A DNA stretch of 64,000 nt, taken from positions 1 to 64,000 of the forward strand of contig CAKTSA010000007.1 in the NCBI GenBank assembly GCA_934597585.1. Reading direction: 5' to 3'. The notes below the pieces were generated by a model that had not been told where the DNA came from, did no database searches, and was given only the letters and a program-made list of their open reading frames with translations. The position numbers were made by a program, and so were the translations under genes. Positions 8,701 to 19,638 of this stretch are shown here, piece after piece. Source of the stretch: an uncultured Oscillospiraceae bacterium (GTDB lineage: Bacteria; Bacillota; Clostridia; Oscillospirales; Oscillospiraceae). Numbering within the stretch: position 1 is the stretch's first letter; each line of letters begins with the position of its first letter.

Positions 8701-11700
8701 ATCCTCGCCCTTTACCAGTCCTCCGATTCTTGAGAACGAATTCATACCGCTTTCGGCATCAACGCGGACCACCGTGGCGTCGTCCACTTTGACAGCTGCC
8801 GTGCCGTCATAGGGTTTGACCAGCTGTACGTAGGCGCAACTCAACGGGAGGGGCGCGATGCGCCAGCCCTTCGTGGTGCTGCCGGTGTAGAGGGTACTGT
8901 CCGCCGCCGCCGTTACCGTCAGCGTGTAGTCGCCCGCATCGGACTTCTTGTTGCCGGAGACGATGTAGTCTGTACCCTCTGTCAGCGGCTGGTCGTACAG
9001 CGTCACCGTTACCTTCTGGGTCAGTTCCTGGCCGGTCTTGTCATCGCTGCCCTTCGGCTGGAATAGCATGTTCCCGCTCTCGTCCTGGTACTTACCCTTG
9101 TTGTCCAGCGTCACCACGGCGTCGGCCAGGTTGGCCTTGCCGATGGTCAGCTGATAGCCGGTGAGGGCGGCGCGCCAGAGGCGGTTGGCGGTGCTGTCCT
9201 TGGCCTCCACTACCGCGAATACCTTGTACTCGTCGCCGATGTTCATGCCGTCGTAAGCCTGATGCGAAGCTGCTTCCGTGCTGCTGTCATAGGTCCAGGT
9301 GCTTCCGGACTTTATCATTGTCCCGTTGGCCAGGTTTTTGGTCGTACTCTTGCTGCTATCCCACAGGTACCAGGCCACGGTGATCTTGGCGGGCTCTGTC
9401 GCGCCGTCGTTCATCGTTATCGTGGGGGCGAAGGGCAGCTTGTTCTTGCCCAGGGACATGGTGCCCTCCTTGCCGCCGCCGAAGACGGCGGGGGCTTTCT
9501 GCACCGTGTAGTCGTTCTCGCTCCAGGCGTTGGTGCCGGAAAGATCGGCCGCACCCAGCAGGTCATAGCCGTCCGGCAGCACATAGGGCAGGGGGACTTT
9601 GATGTCAGAGTACTTCAGGCCGCCGCCCTTTAACTGCACCTTTATATTGTTGCCCTTGGGTACGGTGAGCGCTCCCAGCCAGCCGCTTTGCAGGGTCAGG
9701 GTGCTGCCCTTGGACAGGAGGAGGTTATCCAGCTGGCCGTCGGCCTTTTCGCTGGTGTCCTTGACGGTCAGGTCCATGCTGGTGACGGTGATCTGATAAG
9801 GCAGAGCGGTGCTGCCGCTGTCATCGCCAGGGGCGGTGATCTGGTAGCCGTTCAGGTCCAGGGTGTAGGTCTTGTCGCTGGTACCCGCCCAGGTCTTATT
9901 GGTGATGTCGGTAGTGGCGGTGATGCTCTTGTACAGCTTCAGCGTGCCGCCGTCTGCCAGCCAGGCGGATTGGGCGTCGGCGAAGTTTTCATAGAGATCG
10001 TCGTTCACGGCGGCGACGATGCCGGTCTTGTTGCAGTAGTCGCAGGTGCCGTTTGTGATGCTGGCGTGGGGGCAGGGGACGACGGTGAGGTTGTTGATGT
10101 TGCCCATGCTATCACTCTCAGTGGTCAGCTTTTTGTTATACGGCACATACTTGTCGTCACTGCCCGCGACCTTAAAGGCATAGCCGGACGCAAGCAAATC
10201 TCCCAGGGAGATCAGATTTGAATTATGGCCGCTTATCTGGATGGTGCTATAGCTGCCGCCGCTCAGGTTGACCGCATTCGCCGTATCCTCCGGGCCTAAT
10301 TGCCAGTTTCCGAGCCACAACTGGCCAATGGTGCCCGCATCCTTGCCGACGATAAACGAGGTCTGTTTTCTGAGGTCATCATCCACATTCCTATCATCTG
10401 AAAGCTCCACATAGCCGATCGTGCCGCCTGTCCAGCCGCTCAGGTCAAGCGCAGCTTTTACCGTTACACGTATGTTCGGCTCAAAATTGCCGCTGCCGCG
10501 GACAACCAGCTTGAACGGGCCCTTTGGCGCTGTGCCTGTGCTGGTATTACATGCCCCCTCACCCAAGAGCACGGAAGCCCAGCCGGATTGCGTGACATTA
10601 TGCCCATTCAAATCCAGCGTGACCACCATATCATCGGCGGTGGCGGCATCTTCTTTGTAAAGGTACGCATCCTTCGTCAGCGCGGTGTCCACCAGCAGGA
10701 GAACGGTCTGGCCGTTCTCAGCCGCCTTCAGTGCGTCCGTGAGGTTGGGGAAGTGCGACCACTTGAACTGTCCTATCACAATCCGTGCGACCATTTCCTG
10801 ACCGCAATCATCGCAGTAATATTTGTAATCCGTGTTCTGCTTCGTCGAAGCGTGGAGGCAGGGCTTGCCGCAGACCTCGCACTTGCCAGTTTTATACCCG
10901 CCCTCATGTGCGCAGGATTTTTTGCAGTCCTTACATTGATAGTTATCGCCCGAGCCAGGCTCCCAGGTATGCGTATGCGGCACAATGGTCACACTACCGC
11001 TCCATGATGTAAAGGAATGTACACAGCGGAATATGCTTGGGTTGTCCTTGTCGACATAGGCATAGCCATCTTCCAGCAGCTCATGAAGATATCTGTAGTT
11101 CTTGGCCCCCTCGACCGACAGCGAAGTACTTCTGCTGTAAGCTATCCGGAATGTACCCTTGGTCAGTTTGTTCGTCAGTGTTGCGCTGCCGGTGATCTTC
11201 AGGCCACCCTCCAGGTCCAGATCACCCCGGAAGTCCAGCTCACCACCGGTGGCATTCACCGCAAACTCTTGTGCTGTGGCGTTCCCGGGATTGTTAAACA
11301 CGCCGCCTTGTGCGGTGAGCTTATCCGTGAATACCAGCTTACCACCGCTGAGGGTAATCGCGGGCTTAAGATTTTGGTTGTAGGGATCGCTGGTTTCCGG
11401 ATTGCTGATCGTCGCGGCGCCGGTGATGGTCAGGGTGCCGCTGGAGACGGTCAGGGCGGAGTTGTCATTGTTGGGAGCGGTCAGGGTCTTGCCGTCCATG
11501 GCCAGGGTGACGGACTTGCCGCCGCCGTCGAACGTCACATTCTCGGTGACGGCGTTGGTCAGCAGGGTGACGGTGGCGCCGTTGTTGGCGGCGTCGAGGG
11601 CCGCGGTGACGGTGGTGTAGTAGGTGTCGTTCACCTGGGCCACGAAGGTGGCGCCGCAGCTGGTGCACTTGCCATCAGCGCCCAGCTGATGCTGGCAGGG

Positions 11701-14634
11701 CTTGCCGCAGGCGCACTTGCCGGTGTCGGCGTTAAATTTGTGGGTGTGCTTCACCACATAGACGGTGGCGTGGTCCCCTACATAGTCACTATTGTATACA
11801 TCCACCAGCTTCGTGCCGGCCTCGTCATAGGAGAAGGTATAGCCCTCGGTCAGCATGGCGGCCAGGCTGCCATTATAGTTGTACAGGGCAAAGCGCTGAC
11901 CGGCCCCCTCCGGGTTCTGGAAGACGCCGCCGCTGATCTGGACTTTGCTTTGGCAGTATCGATCCATCCGTACCTGCGGGGAATAGGTGCCGCCCTCGAT
12001 GGTCGCACTGCCGAAACCATCGACGGAAAGCATTACCGCAATACCGGAAGTGGCGGTGACGCCGCCGGTGCCGACGCTGTCCTTCAGGGTCACGTTGGCA
12101 GCATCTGCAATCGTCAGCAGACCGCTATAATAATTCCCGGACAGGGTGTGGCCGTTCCAGTCGATGGTGAATTGGACCGTAGTAGTAAAGGAGTCATTGT
12201 TGTTGATGTCGATGCAATCGTCGTTGGCCAGGGTGATATCCTGCAGGAGCGTCACGGTGGAGCCCACCGCGGCTGCCGCCGCGGTGATTGCATTCTTCAG
12301 GTCGGTATAGTAGATAGTACTCTCCCCTGCCGTCACGCTGGCCTGGGCCAGGAGCTTACCGCAGGTACTGCAGTTGCCGGTGGTGGTATCCATTCCCGCA
12401 GAATGGTCGCAGGTATAGCCGCAGGCGCAGGTAACGCCGCTGTGCCTGTGGGGGACGACGGTGACGTCTGTTGCGTTGGTCTTTTCGTAACCGTTCACGA
12501 TCTCGCCAGCGCTATTCTGGAACGCAAAGCCGTTTTTCAGCAGGGTGTGGAGCTTCGCTGAACCACCGCCGCGACCATAAGCCCCTATTGCAGAGAACTC
12601 GCCTCCGCTGATCTCGGTCCAGTCCTCAATGGCGTAAACCTTTCCAAATTTACCGCCGGTGATGGTCAGCGTTCCGTTCGACCCTACCTGCACAGCATAG
12701 ACGACGTTTTGTTTGATCTCGCCGGTTTTTTCCGTGCTGCTGTCGCAGATGGTAAGCGTTGTCGAGGTAAAGACCGTAGTGGTGTCATCTGCGCTGCAAC
12801 TGATCTTCTTGCCGTTCAGATCCAGCGTAAAATTATTGGCGTAATGGTTGGAGTCGTCAGACACGATAGACAGCGTCTTGGCAAGCTCCACATCCGTCAG
12901 CAGCGTGATGACAGCGTCGTCCTGCGCATTGTCAAAGGCGCCTTGCAGCGTGGTGTAATAGTTGCTGGCCGTGCTGTCCTTCGCCGTCACGCTGGCGACA
13001 GCGGACGTGCGGCAGTTGACGCACTTTTCCTTGTCGAAAACATGCTCCACATCAACAGTCGCCAGGCCGCATTCATTAAGGCAATATCTTTTACATGTCA
13101 GGCCGTCAGAGTTGTTGATATAGCGTATCTCGTGCTCTTTTTTCGCCTCGTAGCCGCAGACTGTGCAGGTAGAGGTATGGGTAGTCTCGTCCTTGTAAGT
13201 CCACGTGTCAAAGGTGTGCTGGCCGTACACACGTGTGCCGCAGTAACTACACTGGCCATCGTGATATATCGCGTCAGATTGACAGTCGGTGGCCTTGGAA
13301 TGGTCACACTTGGAGATCGTGTAATAGTATCGTGCATCGGCCACATCTCCCTTGTTGTTCGCCATCTTCATGGGAGTGCCTTGTCTGCCGATATTCAAAG
13401 TTTCTGCATCATGACCCTGCTCAGCGACCAGCACGCCCGTGCCGCCGCCTTGCAGGTATACCTTCAGCAAACTCTTATTCGTGTTGCCTGTGATCTGGTT
13501 CTTCACCGTCAGCGTCGCGCCGTCACCGAGAATGAGGTTGACGTTGCTGCCAGTGATATCCAATGTCCCGACTTCCGCGCTCTCCTTCACCACGTACCAG
13601 CCGTCAGACAGGCTGACCGTGTCCGCGGTGATGATCTCCGCGCAATCCGTGCGGCTTTGCTCACCATTGTTATCGATATAGGGCACGCGCTCAGGAGCGA
13701 CCTTTACGGTGGTCTTGCCTTTCACGCCTTTCTCATCGGCGCTGACGGGGGATTCCTCCCCAGCATCGGTCATATAGGTAAGGGTCGAGGAGGCCAGGAG
13801 ACCTTTCACGTTGCCGTTCTGAGCCCAAATGCTGTGGTTATCCGGCTCGTTAGTGTCGAACGTACCGCCGGAGAGGTTCACATTGCCGACGTTGACCAGC
13901 AGGGCGTTGGAGGTCTCACCGTAGATGGTGCCGCCGGTGACGGTCAGGTTGCCATCACTGACCACAATGCCCTTTACCTTGCCCTCGAGCGTACCGCCGT
14001 TGATGATGGCGGAGCCGCCTCTGACAAAAACGGCACAGTTCGGAGTATTGGCAGCCGAGTTTTCCTCCACCGCTGTGGCTCTGATCTTACCTTTTTCGAC
14101 GATAACCTGGCCGTTGCCATTGTCCGCATACACGGCAGTGCCTCTGTTAGGCTGCTCGATCGCACCGTTACCGTTTGCACTGCTGTCCGTAATGGTCAGG
14201 CTATAGTCGCTCACATAAAAGACGCCGCATTCCTGGCTGCCAACGACCGACTTTTCCTGGCTGATCGTGTAGCCGTTCAGATCCAGCGTGACACTGGTTC
14301 CTTCTACATAAATGCCGTAGCCGCTGCTGTTAGAGCTAAGTGTTACGTTTTGCAGCAGCTTTATTATGGGATGCCCCATTGGAATCGCAGCTTTGAACGC
14401 AGCTTCCAGCGTGGCATATTCCGTGTCGCCGATTTTGGCCACAGCGGTGCCGGCCTGGACGGCCACGGTGCTTTCGCCGCTCTGGGGGGCGGCGGCAGCG
14501 GCCTGGGCCGTTTCGGTCCGGGCGGAGGGCTGCTCTTCGCCCTGTGCCGGGGCCAGCTCCGCCCACGCCGCCGTGGGCAGCAGGCTGAAGGTCATGACCA
14601 GGCACATAAGCAAACTGATGATCCGTTTCTTCAT
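5716..14634 (-). CDS. Giant secreted, cell-surface-anchored repeat protein (2972 aa)
   Basis: A signal peptide (MKKRIISLLMCLVMTFSLL then AAWA) opens a 2972-residue extracellular protein. About the first 1700 residues alternate Cys-rich CxxC knots (CACGYTCDHS, CSTCGK, CACGKPCQHQ) with beta-helix-like stretches (YYTTLQGAFDNAQDDAVITLL, LDLNGKKI). A string of MBG/YDG-type Ig-like repeats follows, including a direct 83-residue duplication. Next is a Cna-B/carboxypeptidase-regulatory-like module (VSGTVTEYSV to EYQGKTVTTKVEL). The protein ends in a Ser/Gly linker, TFDSGVALY, a hydrophobic helix and RRKREED. That tail resembles a sortase-like or membrane anchor, but LPXTG is absent. ATG 14634 has AAAGGGAGA upstream. 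It is probably an adhesin or matrix protein (inference). Confidence 0.88.
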   Translation of the reverse strand: MKKRIISLLMCLVMTFSLLPTAAWAELAPAQGEEQPSARTETAQAAAAAPQSGESTVAVQAGTAVAKIGDTEYATLEAAFKAAIPMGHPIIKLLQNVTLSSNSSGYGIYVEGTSVTLDLNGYTISQEKSVVGSQECGVFYVSDYSLTITDSSANGNGAIEQPNRGTAVYADNGNGQVIVEKGKIRATAVEENSAANTPNCAVFVRGGSAIINGGTLEGKVKGIVVSDGNLTVTGGTIYGETSNALLVNVGNVNLSGGTFDTNEPDNHSIWAQNGNVKGLLASSTLTYMTDAGEESPVSADEKGVKGKTTVKVAPERVPYIDNNGEQSRTDCAEIITADTVSLSDGWYVVKESAEVGTLDITGSNVNLILGDGATLTVKNQITGNTNKSLLKVYLQGGGTGVLVAEQGHDAETLNIGRQGTPMKMANNKGDVADARYYYTISKCDHSKATDCQSDAIYHDGQCSYCGTRVYGQHTFDTWTYKDETTHTSTCTVCGYEAKKEHEIRYINNSDGLTCKRYCLNECGLATVDVEHVFDKEKCVNCRTSAVASVTAKDSTASNYYTTLQGAFDNAQDDAVITLLTDVELAKTLSIVSDDSNHYANNFTLDLNGKKISCSADDTTTVFTSTTLTICDSSTEKTGEIKQNVVYAVQVGSNGTLTITGGKFGKVYAIEDWTEISGGEFSAIGAYGRGGGSAKLHTLLKNGFAFQNSAGEIVNGYEKTNATDVTVVPHRHSGVTCACGYTCDHSAGMDTTTGNCSTCGKLLAQASVTAGESTIYYTDLKNAITAAAAAVGSTVTLLQDITLANDDCIDINNNDSFTTTVQFTIDWNGHTLSGNYYSGLLTIADAANVTLKDSVGTGGVTATSGIAVMLSVDGFGSATIEGGTYSPQVRMDRYCQSKVQISGGVFQNPEGAGQRFALYNYNGSLAAMLTEGYTFSYDEAGTKLVDVYNSDYVGDHATVYVVKHTHKFNADTGKCACGKPCQHQLGADGKCTSCGATFVAQVNDTYYTTVTAALDAANNGATVTLLTNAVTENVTFDGGGKSVTLAMDGKTLTAPNNDNSALTVSSGTLTITGAATISNPETSDPYNQNLKPAITLSGGKLVFTDKLTAQGGVFNNPGNATAQEFAVNATGGELDFRGDLDLEGGLKITGSATLTNKLTKGTFRIAYSRSTSLSVEGAKNYRYLHELLEDGYAYVDKDNPSIFRCVHSFTSWSGSVTIVPHTHTWEPGSGDNYQCKDCKKSCAHEGGYKTGKCEVCGKPCLHASTKQNTDYKYYCDDCGQEMVARIVIGQFKWSHFPNLTDALKAAENGQTVLLLVDTALTKDAYLYKEDAATADDMVVTLDLNGHNVTQSGWASVLLGEGACNTSTGTAPKGPFKLVVRGSGNFEPNIRVTVKAALDLSGWTGGTIGYVELSDDRNVDDDLRKQTSFIVGKDAGTIGQLWLGNWQLGPEDTANAVNLSGGSYSTIQISGHNSNLISLGDLLASGYAFKVAGSDDKYVPYNKKLTTESDSMGNINNLTVVPCPHASITNGTCDYCNKTGIVAAVNDDLYENFADAQSAWLADGGTLKLYKSITATTDITNKTWAGTSDKTYTLDLNGYQITAPGDDSGSTALPYQITVTSMDLTVKDTSEKADGQLDNLLLSKGSTLTLQSGWLGALTVPKGNNIKVQLKGGGLKYSDIKVPLPYVLPDGYDLLGAADLSGTNAWSENDYTVQKAPAVFGGGKEGTMSLGKNKLPFAPTITMNDGATEPAKITVAWYLWDSSKSTTKNLANGTMIKSGSTWTYDSSTEAASHQAYDGMNIGDEYKVFAVVEAKDSTANRLWRAALTGYQLTIGKANLADAVVTLDNKGKYQDESGNMLFQPKGSDDKTGQELTQKVTVTLYDQPLTEGTDYIVSGNKKSDAGDYTLTVTAAADSTLYTGSTTKGWRIAPLPLSCAYVQLVKPYDGTAAVKVDDATVVRVDAESGMNSFSRIGGLVKGEDYELSDISTDYPSADQGQYGNMHATVTLKNPNYVFSNGTNVYQWNITSPSNDCRIDCATAPEDVNTTLTVTNNHAATYTLDVSKLLPELSVGCTYGDTSYLLSENGTSLVQLNGQYYDEGKASIDENGLLTLPIKAVNSDVEGSIGTVNVKVVSHNYYSFDITINVVTENKTHPTGAPTLDKTAITYGDAIGSINLSGSMKDGTNDVPGTFTWDAPNTIPDAGTYQAAWTFKPNNTKDYHMATGTATITVNKADVDITKVPAANKLTYTGQPQALVTAGTVSGGILQYSLTESGPYTENVPTATNAGEYTVWYKVEGDSNHNSTDPVQIQVTIARADVTLTTAPTAADLTYNGQSQALVTAGAVSGGILQYSLDQNGTYTENVPTATNAGAYTVWYKVEGDSNHNDVPAASIAARIKAKDISQARITLKDVLTYNGKAQLPEIKSVVVDGMTLAEGTDYTVVFKNAVQAGDYPLTLTGKGNFTGTADQNTFTIGKATLTVEPIHVSITNNHAATYTVDLTAALTAALPQGCRLGAVSYGAVTITGDTHSYCDSSKAAVSQGILTLAINQVDSTVEGPAATVTVTATTGNYQDITLTVVLDAVNKTVPTGTPNLSKTTLAYNETLSAIRLSGTMRDGSTVVRGTFAWTEPDLRPASGTYIATWVFTPEDGSKYAPATGTVNITVTPPPAAVPVYTVSGTVTEYSVTDPTHKQSIQGAVVTIRKGMTILNGQRLTDEQGNFSLAGVVAGVYNVVVEYQGKTVTTKVELTQDITGLAISIPREDVNSELAVGTGLTRDTVVGGLDEEANRQFTADGNKNPDGASVSVGMTIQEKPADAADEAQKAIREKAAGKSLDFMDLNLLLTKNGSQSPLTETGTVLEIIISYDTSRQGITVVRHHDDAAEVFSQLKELPGSRTDATFFVDTEKQCIHIFASRFSTYAIGYTPVSSSGSSGSGSSTAKDDVTSADTFDSGVALYAALALTSLSGLKALRRKREED
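7491..7908 (-). repeat. Direct repeat inside the surface-protein gene, 249-bp period
   Basis: Bases 7491-7659 and 7740-7908 are near-identical in phase (period 249 bp, 83 codons). Each encodes LTYxGQxQALVTAG, GGILQYSL and a PTATNAGxYTVWYKVEGD block. This is a recent internal duplication of one Ig-like module. Confidence 0.85.
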
Positions 14635-14708
14635 GATTTCTCCCTTTCTTCGTTGCTATTGAAAACCTGTATGAATTTCCATTTCATTCCAGTTTTATCT
14701 TACTCTCC

Positions 14709-14753
14709 ATTTTACGGATTTTTCCGATTTTGTCAATCATACCAAAGTATGAT
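14709..14753 (-). promoter_or_regulatory. Promoter of the giant surface-protein gene with -35 operator
   Basis: On the minus strand, TTGACA (14736-14731), 16-nt spacer, TAAAAT (14714-14709), 75 bp upstream of the start. The palindrome ATCATAC-CAAA-GTATGAT (14736-14753) abuts and overlaps the -35 box, well placed to occlude polymerase or support an activator. It also lies just upstream of the divergent tex promoter. Confidence 0.6.
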
Positions 14754-14760
14754 GCGGCAC

Positions 14761-14790
14761 TTGATTTGCCGTCCCGGCGGGTGGTATACT
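14761..14790 (+). promoter_or_regulatory. Putative sigma-A promoter of tex
   Basis: TTGATT (14761-14766), 18-nt spacer, TATACT (14785-14790), about 40 bp before the start codon. Confidence 0.55.
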
Positions 14791-14832
14791 GGGCAGGAAA
14801 CACGAAATGCACGAGGAAGGAAAGGAAACGAT

Positions 14833-16992
<2,160 letters not shown>

Positions 16993-17005
16993 CCGTCAGA
17001 AAAGC

Positions 17006-17034
17006 AGGCCGCCGGGTGAACCGGCGGCCTTTTC
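17006..17034 (+). terminator. Rho-independent terminator of tex
   Basis: A perfect 10-bp stem AGGCCGCCGG/CCGGCGGCCT with a GTGAA loop is followed by TTTTC. Confidence 0.9.
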
Positions 17035-17115
17035 TCACTTTTTTCCTCCCCGGCGAAACATTTCCGCCGGGTCGTGTGTTATGATGGTGAAAAGCTTTTC
17101 AAGGAGATCATTCCC

Positions 17116-17595
17116 ATGACAGATCAAGAATTTGCCCTGGCGGCGGAGCGGTATATGGACACCATCTTCCGGGTGGCGTACAGCTATCTGCGCAGCAAGT
17201 CGGACGCCGACGATGTGACCCAGGACGTACTGATACAGCTCTATAAGACCGACACCCCCTTCCGCGATGGCGAGCATCTCAAGCGCTGGCTGATCCGGGT
17301 GACGGTGAACCGGTGCAAGAACATCTTCCGCTCCCCGTGGCACAGGATGGAGGACATCGCCGACTATGAAAGCGCACTGTCCTTCGAGGCCCCGGAGTGC
17401 CGTGAGCTGTTCGACGCGGTGATGGCGCTGGACAAGCGCTATCGCGTGCCGGTGCTGCTGTATTACTACGAGGGGTACTCCCAGAAGGAGATCGCCGAGA
17501 TGCTGGCGGTGCCGGAGGAGACGGTCCGCACCCGGCTGTTCCGGGCCAGAGGAAAATTGAAAGCAACTTTGACGGAGGTACTGCAATATGATTGA
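17116..17595 (+). CDS. ECF-type RNA polymerase sigma factor
   Basis: The 159-residue protein has sigma-70 region 2 (YLRSKSDADDVTQDVLIQLYK) and region 4 (YYYEGYSQKEIAEMLAVPEETVRTRLFRARGKLK) and nothing else, which is the ECF layout. ATG 17116 follows AAGGAGATCATTCCC; an upstream in-frame ATG at 17074 has no ribosome-binding site. The stop overlaps the next gene by 8 bp. That gene encodes a membrane protein likely to be its anti-sigma partner. A GAAACA element with CGTG 12-13 nt later lies 40 bp upstream and could be an ECF autoregulatory promoter, though this is weak. Confidence 0.92.
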   Translation: MTDQEFALAAERYMDTIFRVAYSYLRSKSDADDVTQDVLIQLYKTDTPFRDGEHLKRWLIRVTVNRCKNIFRSPWHRMEDIADYESALSFEAPECRELFDAVMALDKRYRVPVLLYYYEGYSQKEIAEMLAVPEETVRTRLFRARGKLKATLTEVLQYD

Positions 17596-18694
17596 CCGGA
17601 AACTGTTTCAGAAGACCTTCTCCACACTGCATGCCTCCCCTGACACACTTTCGGAGGTATATAAAGTGGTACAGAGAAAGAAAAGACGTCATACACTGAC
17701 AAAAGGCATGCTGGTGGCTGCGGTGCTGGCCATGTGCATCACCGTGGCGGGCGCCGTGGGCATCGCCACGCTCATCAAGGCCGACGTGGCCCCGGCGGAC
17801 AGCGTTACCGATGCCGACCTGAGCGCCTTCGGCGCTGACAGTATCGGCAGCGACACCCCCATCGTTACCGACAACAGCGGCCAAGTGCTGAACCTGCCCA
17901 AGATGGAGCGGGTAGCCGTGGACGCCGGGACCATGCAGCGACTGGTGGGGGACTACCTATCCACTGTGGACGCCGTCATGGAGGTAGATGGCTATACCAT
18001 CAAGTTGAACACCTTCCTTATTGACGAGAACGGCTCCGGCTTTTTGACCTATACCCTGTCCCACCCCGACGGCGTGGACTATCGGGACGTGGGCTACGGC
18101 AAGGTCGACACGGTGAAGGATCCCGTGCTGTTCGTGGGATATGTCGGCAGCGATCACCACATGGACACAGAGGTATATCTGGACGCCGCCGCCAGCACTG
18201 ATACGGAGCTGCATCTGGTGGTCTATTTCAGCGACTTCGGCTTCTGGAACAGGGGAGATGACCTGGTCTTCGCCGTTGCCGGTCAAAGCGGCGGCGACTG
18301 GGGCGGCATCATCAGCATCACGCCCCGCACCTATCTGCCTGCCACTACCTTTACAGCGGAGAGCGGCGATACCGTAACGGTGTCCGCGCTGGGCATCCGT
18401 ATGCCCAATCCCGCCGCTGCCACAGGCAACGTGACCGATGCGGTTTCCGATGAGCTGGTGCTGCACATGGCCGACGGCAGCCAGTATGTGGTGGAGAGTG
18501 AAAAGGACAACATCATGAACTGGGTGGTGGGCCTGTGCATTGCGGATAAGGATTATCACATCATCGGCAGCGCGTACAGCTTCAACCGTATGGTGGATGT
18601 GGATGCCGTGACCTCCGTCACCTTCGGCGGCCATTACTATACAGACCTCACCGCCGAGACGGCCACTACCTTCAACTACACCTACACCCGATAA
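17588..18694 (+). CDS. Single-pass membrane protein, probable anti-sigma factor
   Basis: The 368-residue protein overlaps the ECF sigma gene by 8 bp, a typical sigma/anti-sigma coupling. About 37 basic cytosolic residues precede one membrane helix (residues 38-60, GMLVAAVLAMCITVAGAVGIATLI). A roughly 300-residue extracytoplasmic part follows, rich in beta strands, with repeated T/D/V patterns and no recognised catalytic motif. Architecture and position resemble DUF4179-like anti-sigma proteins, but I cannot name the family with certainty. It probably holds the sigma factor at the membrane until an envelope signal arrives (inference). Confidence 0.72.
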   Translation: MIDRKLFQKTFSTLHASPDTLSEVYKVVQRKKRRHTLTKGMLVAAVLAMCITVAGAVGIATLIKADVAPADSVTDADLSAFGADSIGSDTPIVTDNSGQVLNLPKMERVAVDAGTMQRLVGDYLSTVDAVMEVDGYTIKLNTFLIDENGSGFLTYTLSHPDGVDYRDVGYGKVDTVKDPVLFVGYVGSDHHMDTEVYLDAAASTDTELHLVVYFSDFGFWNRGDDLVFAVAGQSGGDWGGIISITPRTYLPATTFTAESGDTVTVSALGIRMPNPAAATGNVTDAVSDELVLHMADGSQYVVESEKDNIMNWVVGLCIADKDYHIIGSAYSFNRMVDVDAVTSVTFGGHYYTDLTAETATTFNYTYTR

Positions 18695-18702
18695 CGCAGC
18701 GC

Positions 18703-18738
18703 GCCACGGCGGGACATTCCGTCTCGCCGTGGCCGGTC
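18703..18738 (+). terminator. Weak terminator hairpin after the anti-sigma gene
   Basis: GCCACGGCGGGAC pairs with GTCTCGCCGTGGC (one G-U), with only a short discontinuous T stretch after it. Confidence 0.45.
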
Positions 18739-18825
18739 ATTCTTTTGGGAAATTTTCCGTTTTTCTGTGACAATTTTTCAGAATCCGCGTCTATATAGGC
18801 AGAGAGATAAAAAAGGAGAGCGCCC

Positions 18826-19608
18826 ATGTACACCGAGTTTTTCACATCACAGCAGGATATTCCGCAGGAGGCTCCGGCCCGGCAGACTCCCCCGCCCGCC
18901 CGTCGGGCCGCACCGCGGCGGCGCGATCCCCGGCGAGATATGCGGCGGCGCGTCCTGCTGATCGGTATGGCGCTGGTGCTGTTTCTGAGCGGATTCATCT
19001 CCGGCTGCTGCGTGGGCCGCGCCCACAATCGCGGCGGCGGAGAGAGCAGCACAAACGACGGGGGCGTCTCCGCCAAGCCGCAGAAGAGCAACATCCCCGC
19101 CAGCATCACCCTGCCGGACTATGTGAAGGAGGATCTGCTGCCGGTGAACCAGTACTCCCGCTGCGGCGACAAGCTCCAACGGGTCAACGCGGTGGTGATC
19201 CACTATGTGGGCAATCCCAACACCACCGCGGGGCAGAACCGCTCCTATTTCGAAAATCTGGCCACCACCGGCGACACCTCCGCCAGCAGCAATCTCATCG
19301 TGGGCATGGAGGGCGAGGCGCTGCTGTGCGTCCCCCTGGATGAGGTGGCCTATTGCTCCAACGACCGGAACTATGACACCGTGTCCATCGAGTTCTGCCA
19401 CCCCGACGCCGACGGAAAGCCCAGCCAGGCCACCTATGACACGCTGGTGAAGCTGACGGCCTGGCTGTGCGATCTCTACGGTCTGGACGCCCGGGAGGGC
19501 ATCATCCGCCACTACGACGTGACCGGCAAGCAGTGTCCCCTGTACTTCGTCCAGAACGAGGGGGAATGGACGCAGTTCAAAAGCGACGTGGCAAAGGCGA
19601 TGCAGTAA
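18826..19608 (+). CDS. Membrane-anchored N-acetylmuramoyl-L-alanine amidase (Amidase_2/PGRP fold)
   Basis: The 260-residue protein has a Pro/Arg-rich cytosolic N terminus, one membrane helix (about residues 43-60, LLIGMALVLFLSGFISG), and an outer Amidase_2 domain. Zinc-ligand candidates are His in AVVIHYVGNP, His in IIRHYDVTGKQCP and the following Cys; the Glu of VSIEFCHP fits the conserved position. The family cleaves the amide bond between MurNAc and L-Ala in peptidoglycan. It is probably a type II membrane protein facing the wall, consistent with roles in growth, division or sporulation. ATG 18826 lies 6 nt after AAAAAGGAGAG. A terminator overlaps the stop. Confidence 0.9.
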   Translation: MYTEFFTSQQDIPQEAPARQTPPPARRAAPRRRDPRRDMRRRVLLIGMALVLFLSGFISGCCVGRAHNRGGGESSTNDGGVSAKPQKSNIPASITLPDYVKEDLLPVNQYSRCGDKLQRVNAVVIHYVGNPNTTAGQNRSYFENLATTGDTSASSNLIVGMEGEALLCVPLDEVAYCSNDRNYDTVSIEFCHPDADGKPSQATYDTLVKLTAWLCDLYGLDAREGIIRHYDVTGKQCPLYFVQNEGEWTQFKSDVAKAMQ

Positions 19609-19638
19609 AAAAGAGACGGCGGAGGCCGTCTCTTTCGT
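19608..19638 (+). terminator. Terminator after the amidase gene
   Basis: AAGAGACGGC and GCCGTCTCTTT form a 9-bp stem with a GGAG loop, preceded by A6 and followed by TTTCG, between convergent genes. Confidence 0.8.

Noticed and set aside
5638-8733. 1031-codon plus-strand ORF with Gly/His/Val-rich product
   Set aside because: It is fully antisense to the giant surface-protein gene, has low-complexity composition, and lacks a convincing domain. It is a shadow of codon bias.
12709-14832. Long N-terminal extension of the tex reading frame
   Set aside because: It crosses the divergent surface-protein gene and the tex promoter. ATG 14833 with a purine-rich ribosome-binding site gives a normal Tex N terminus.
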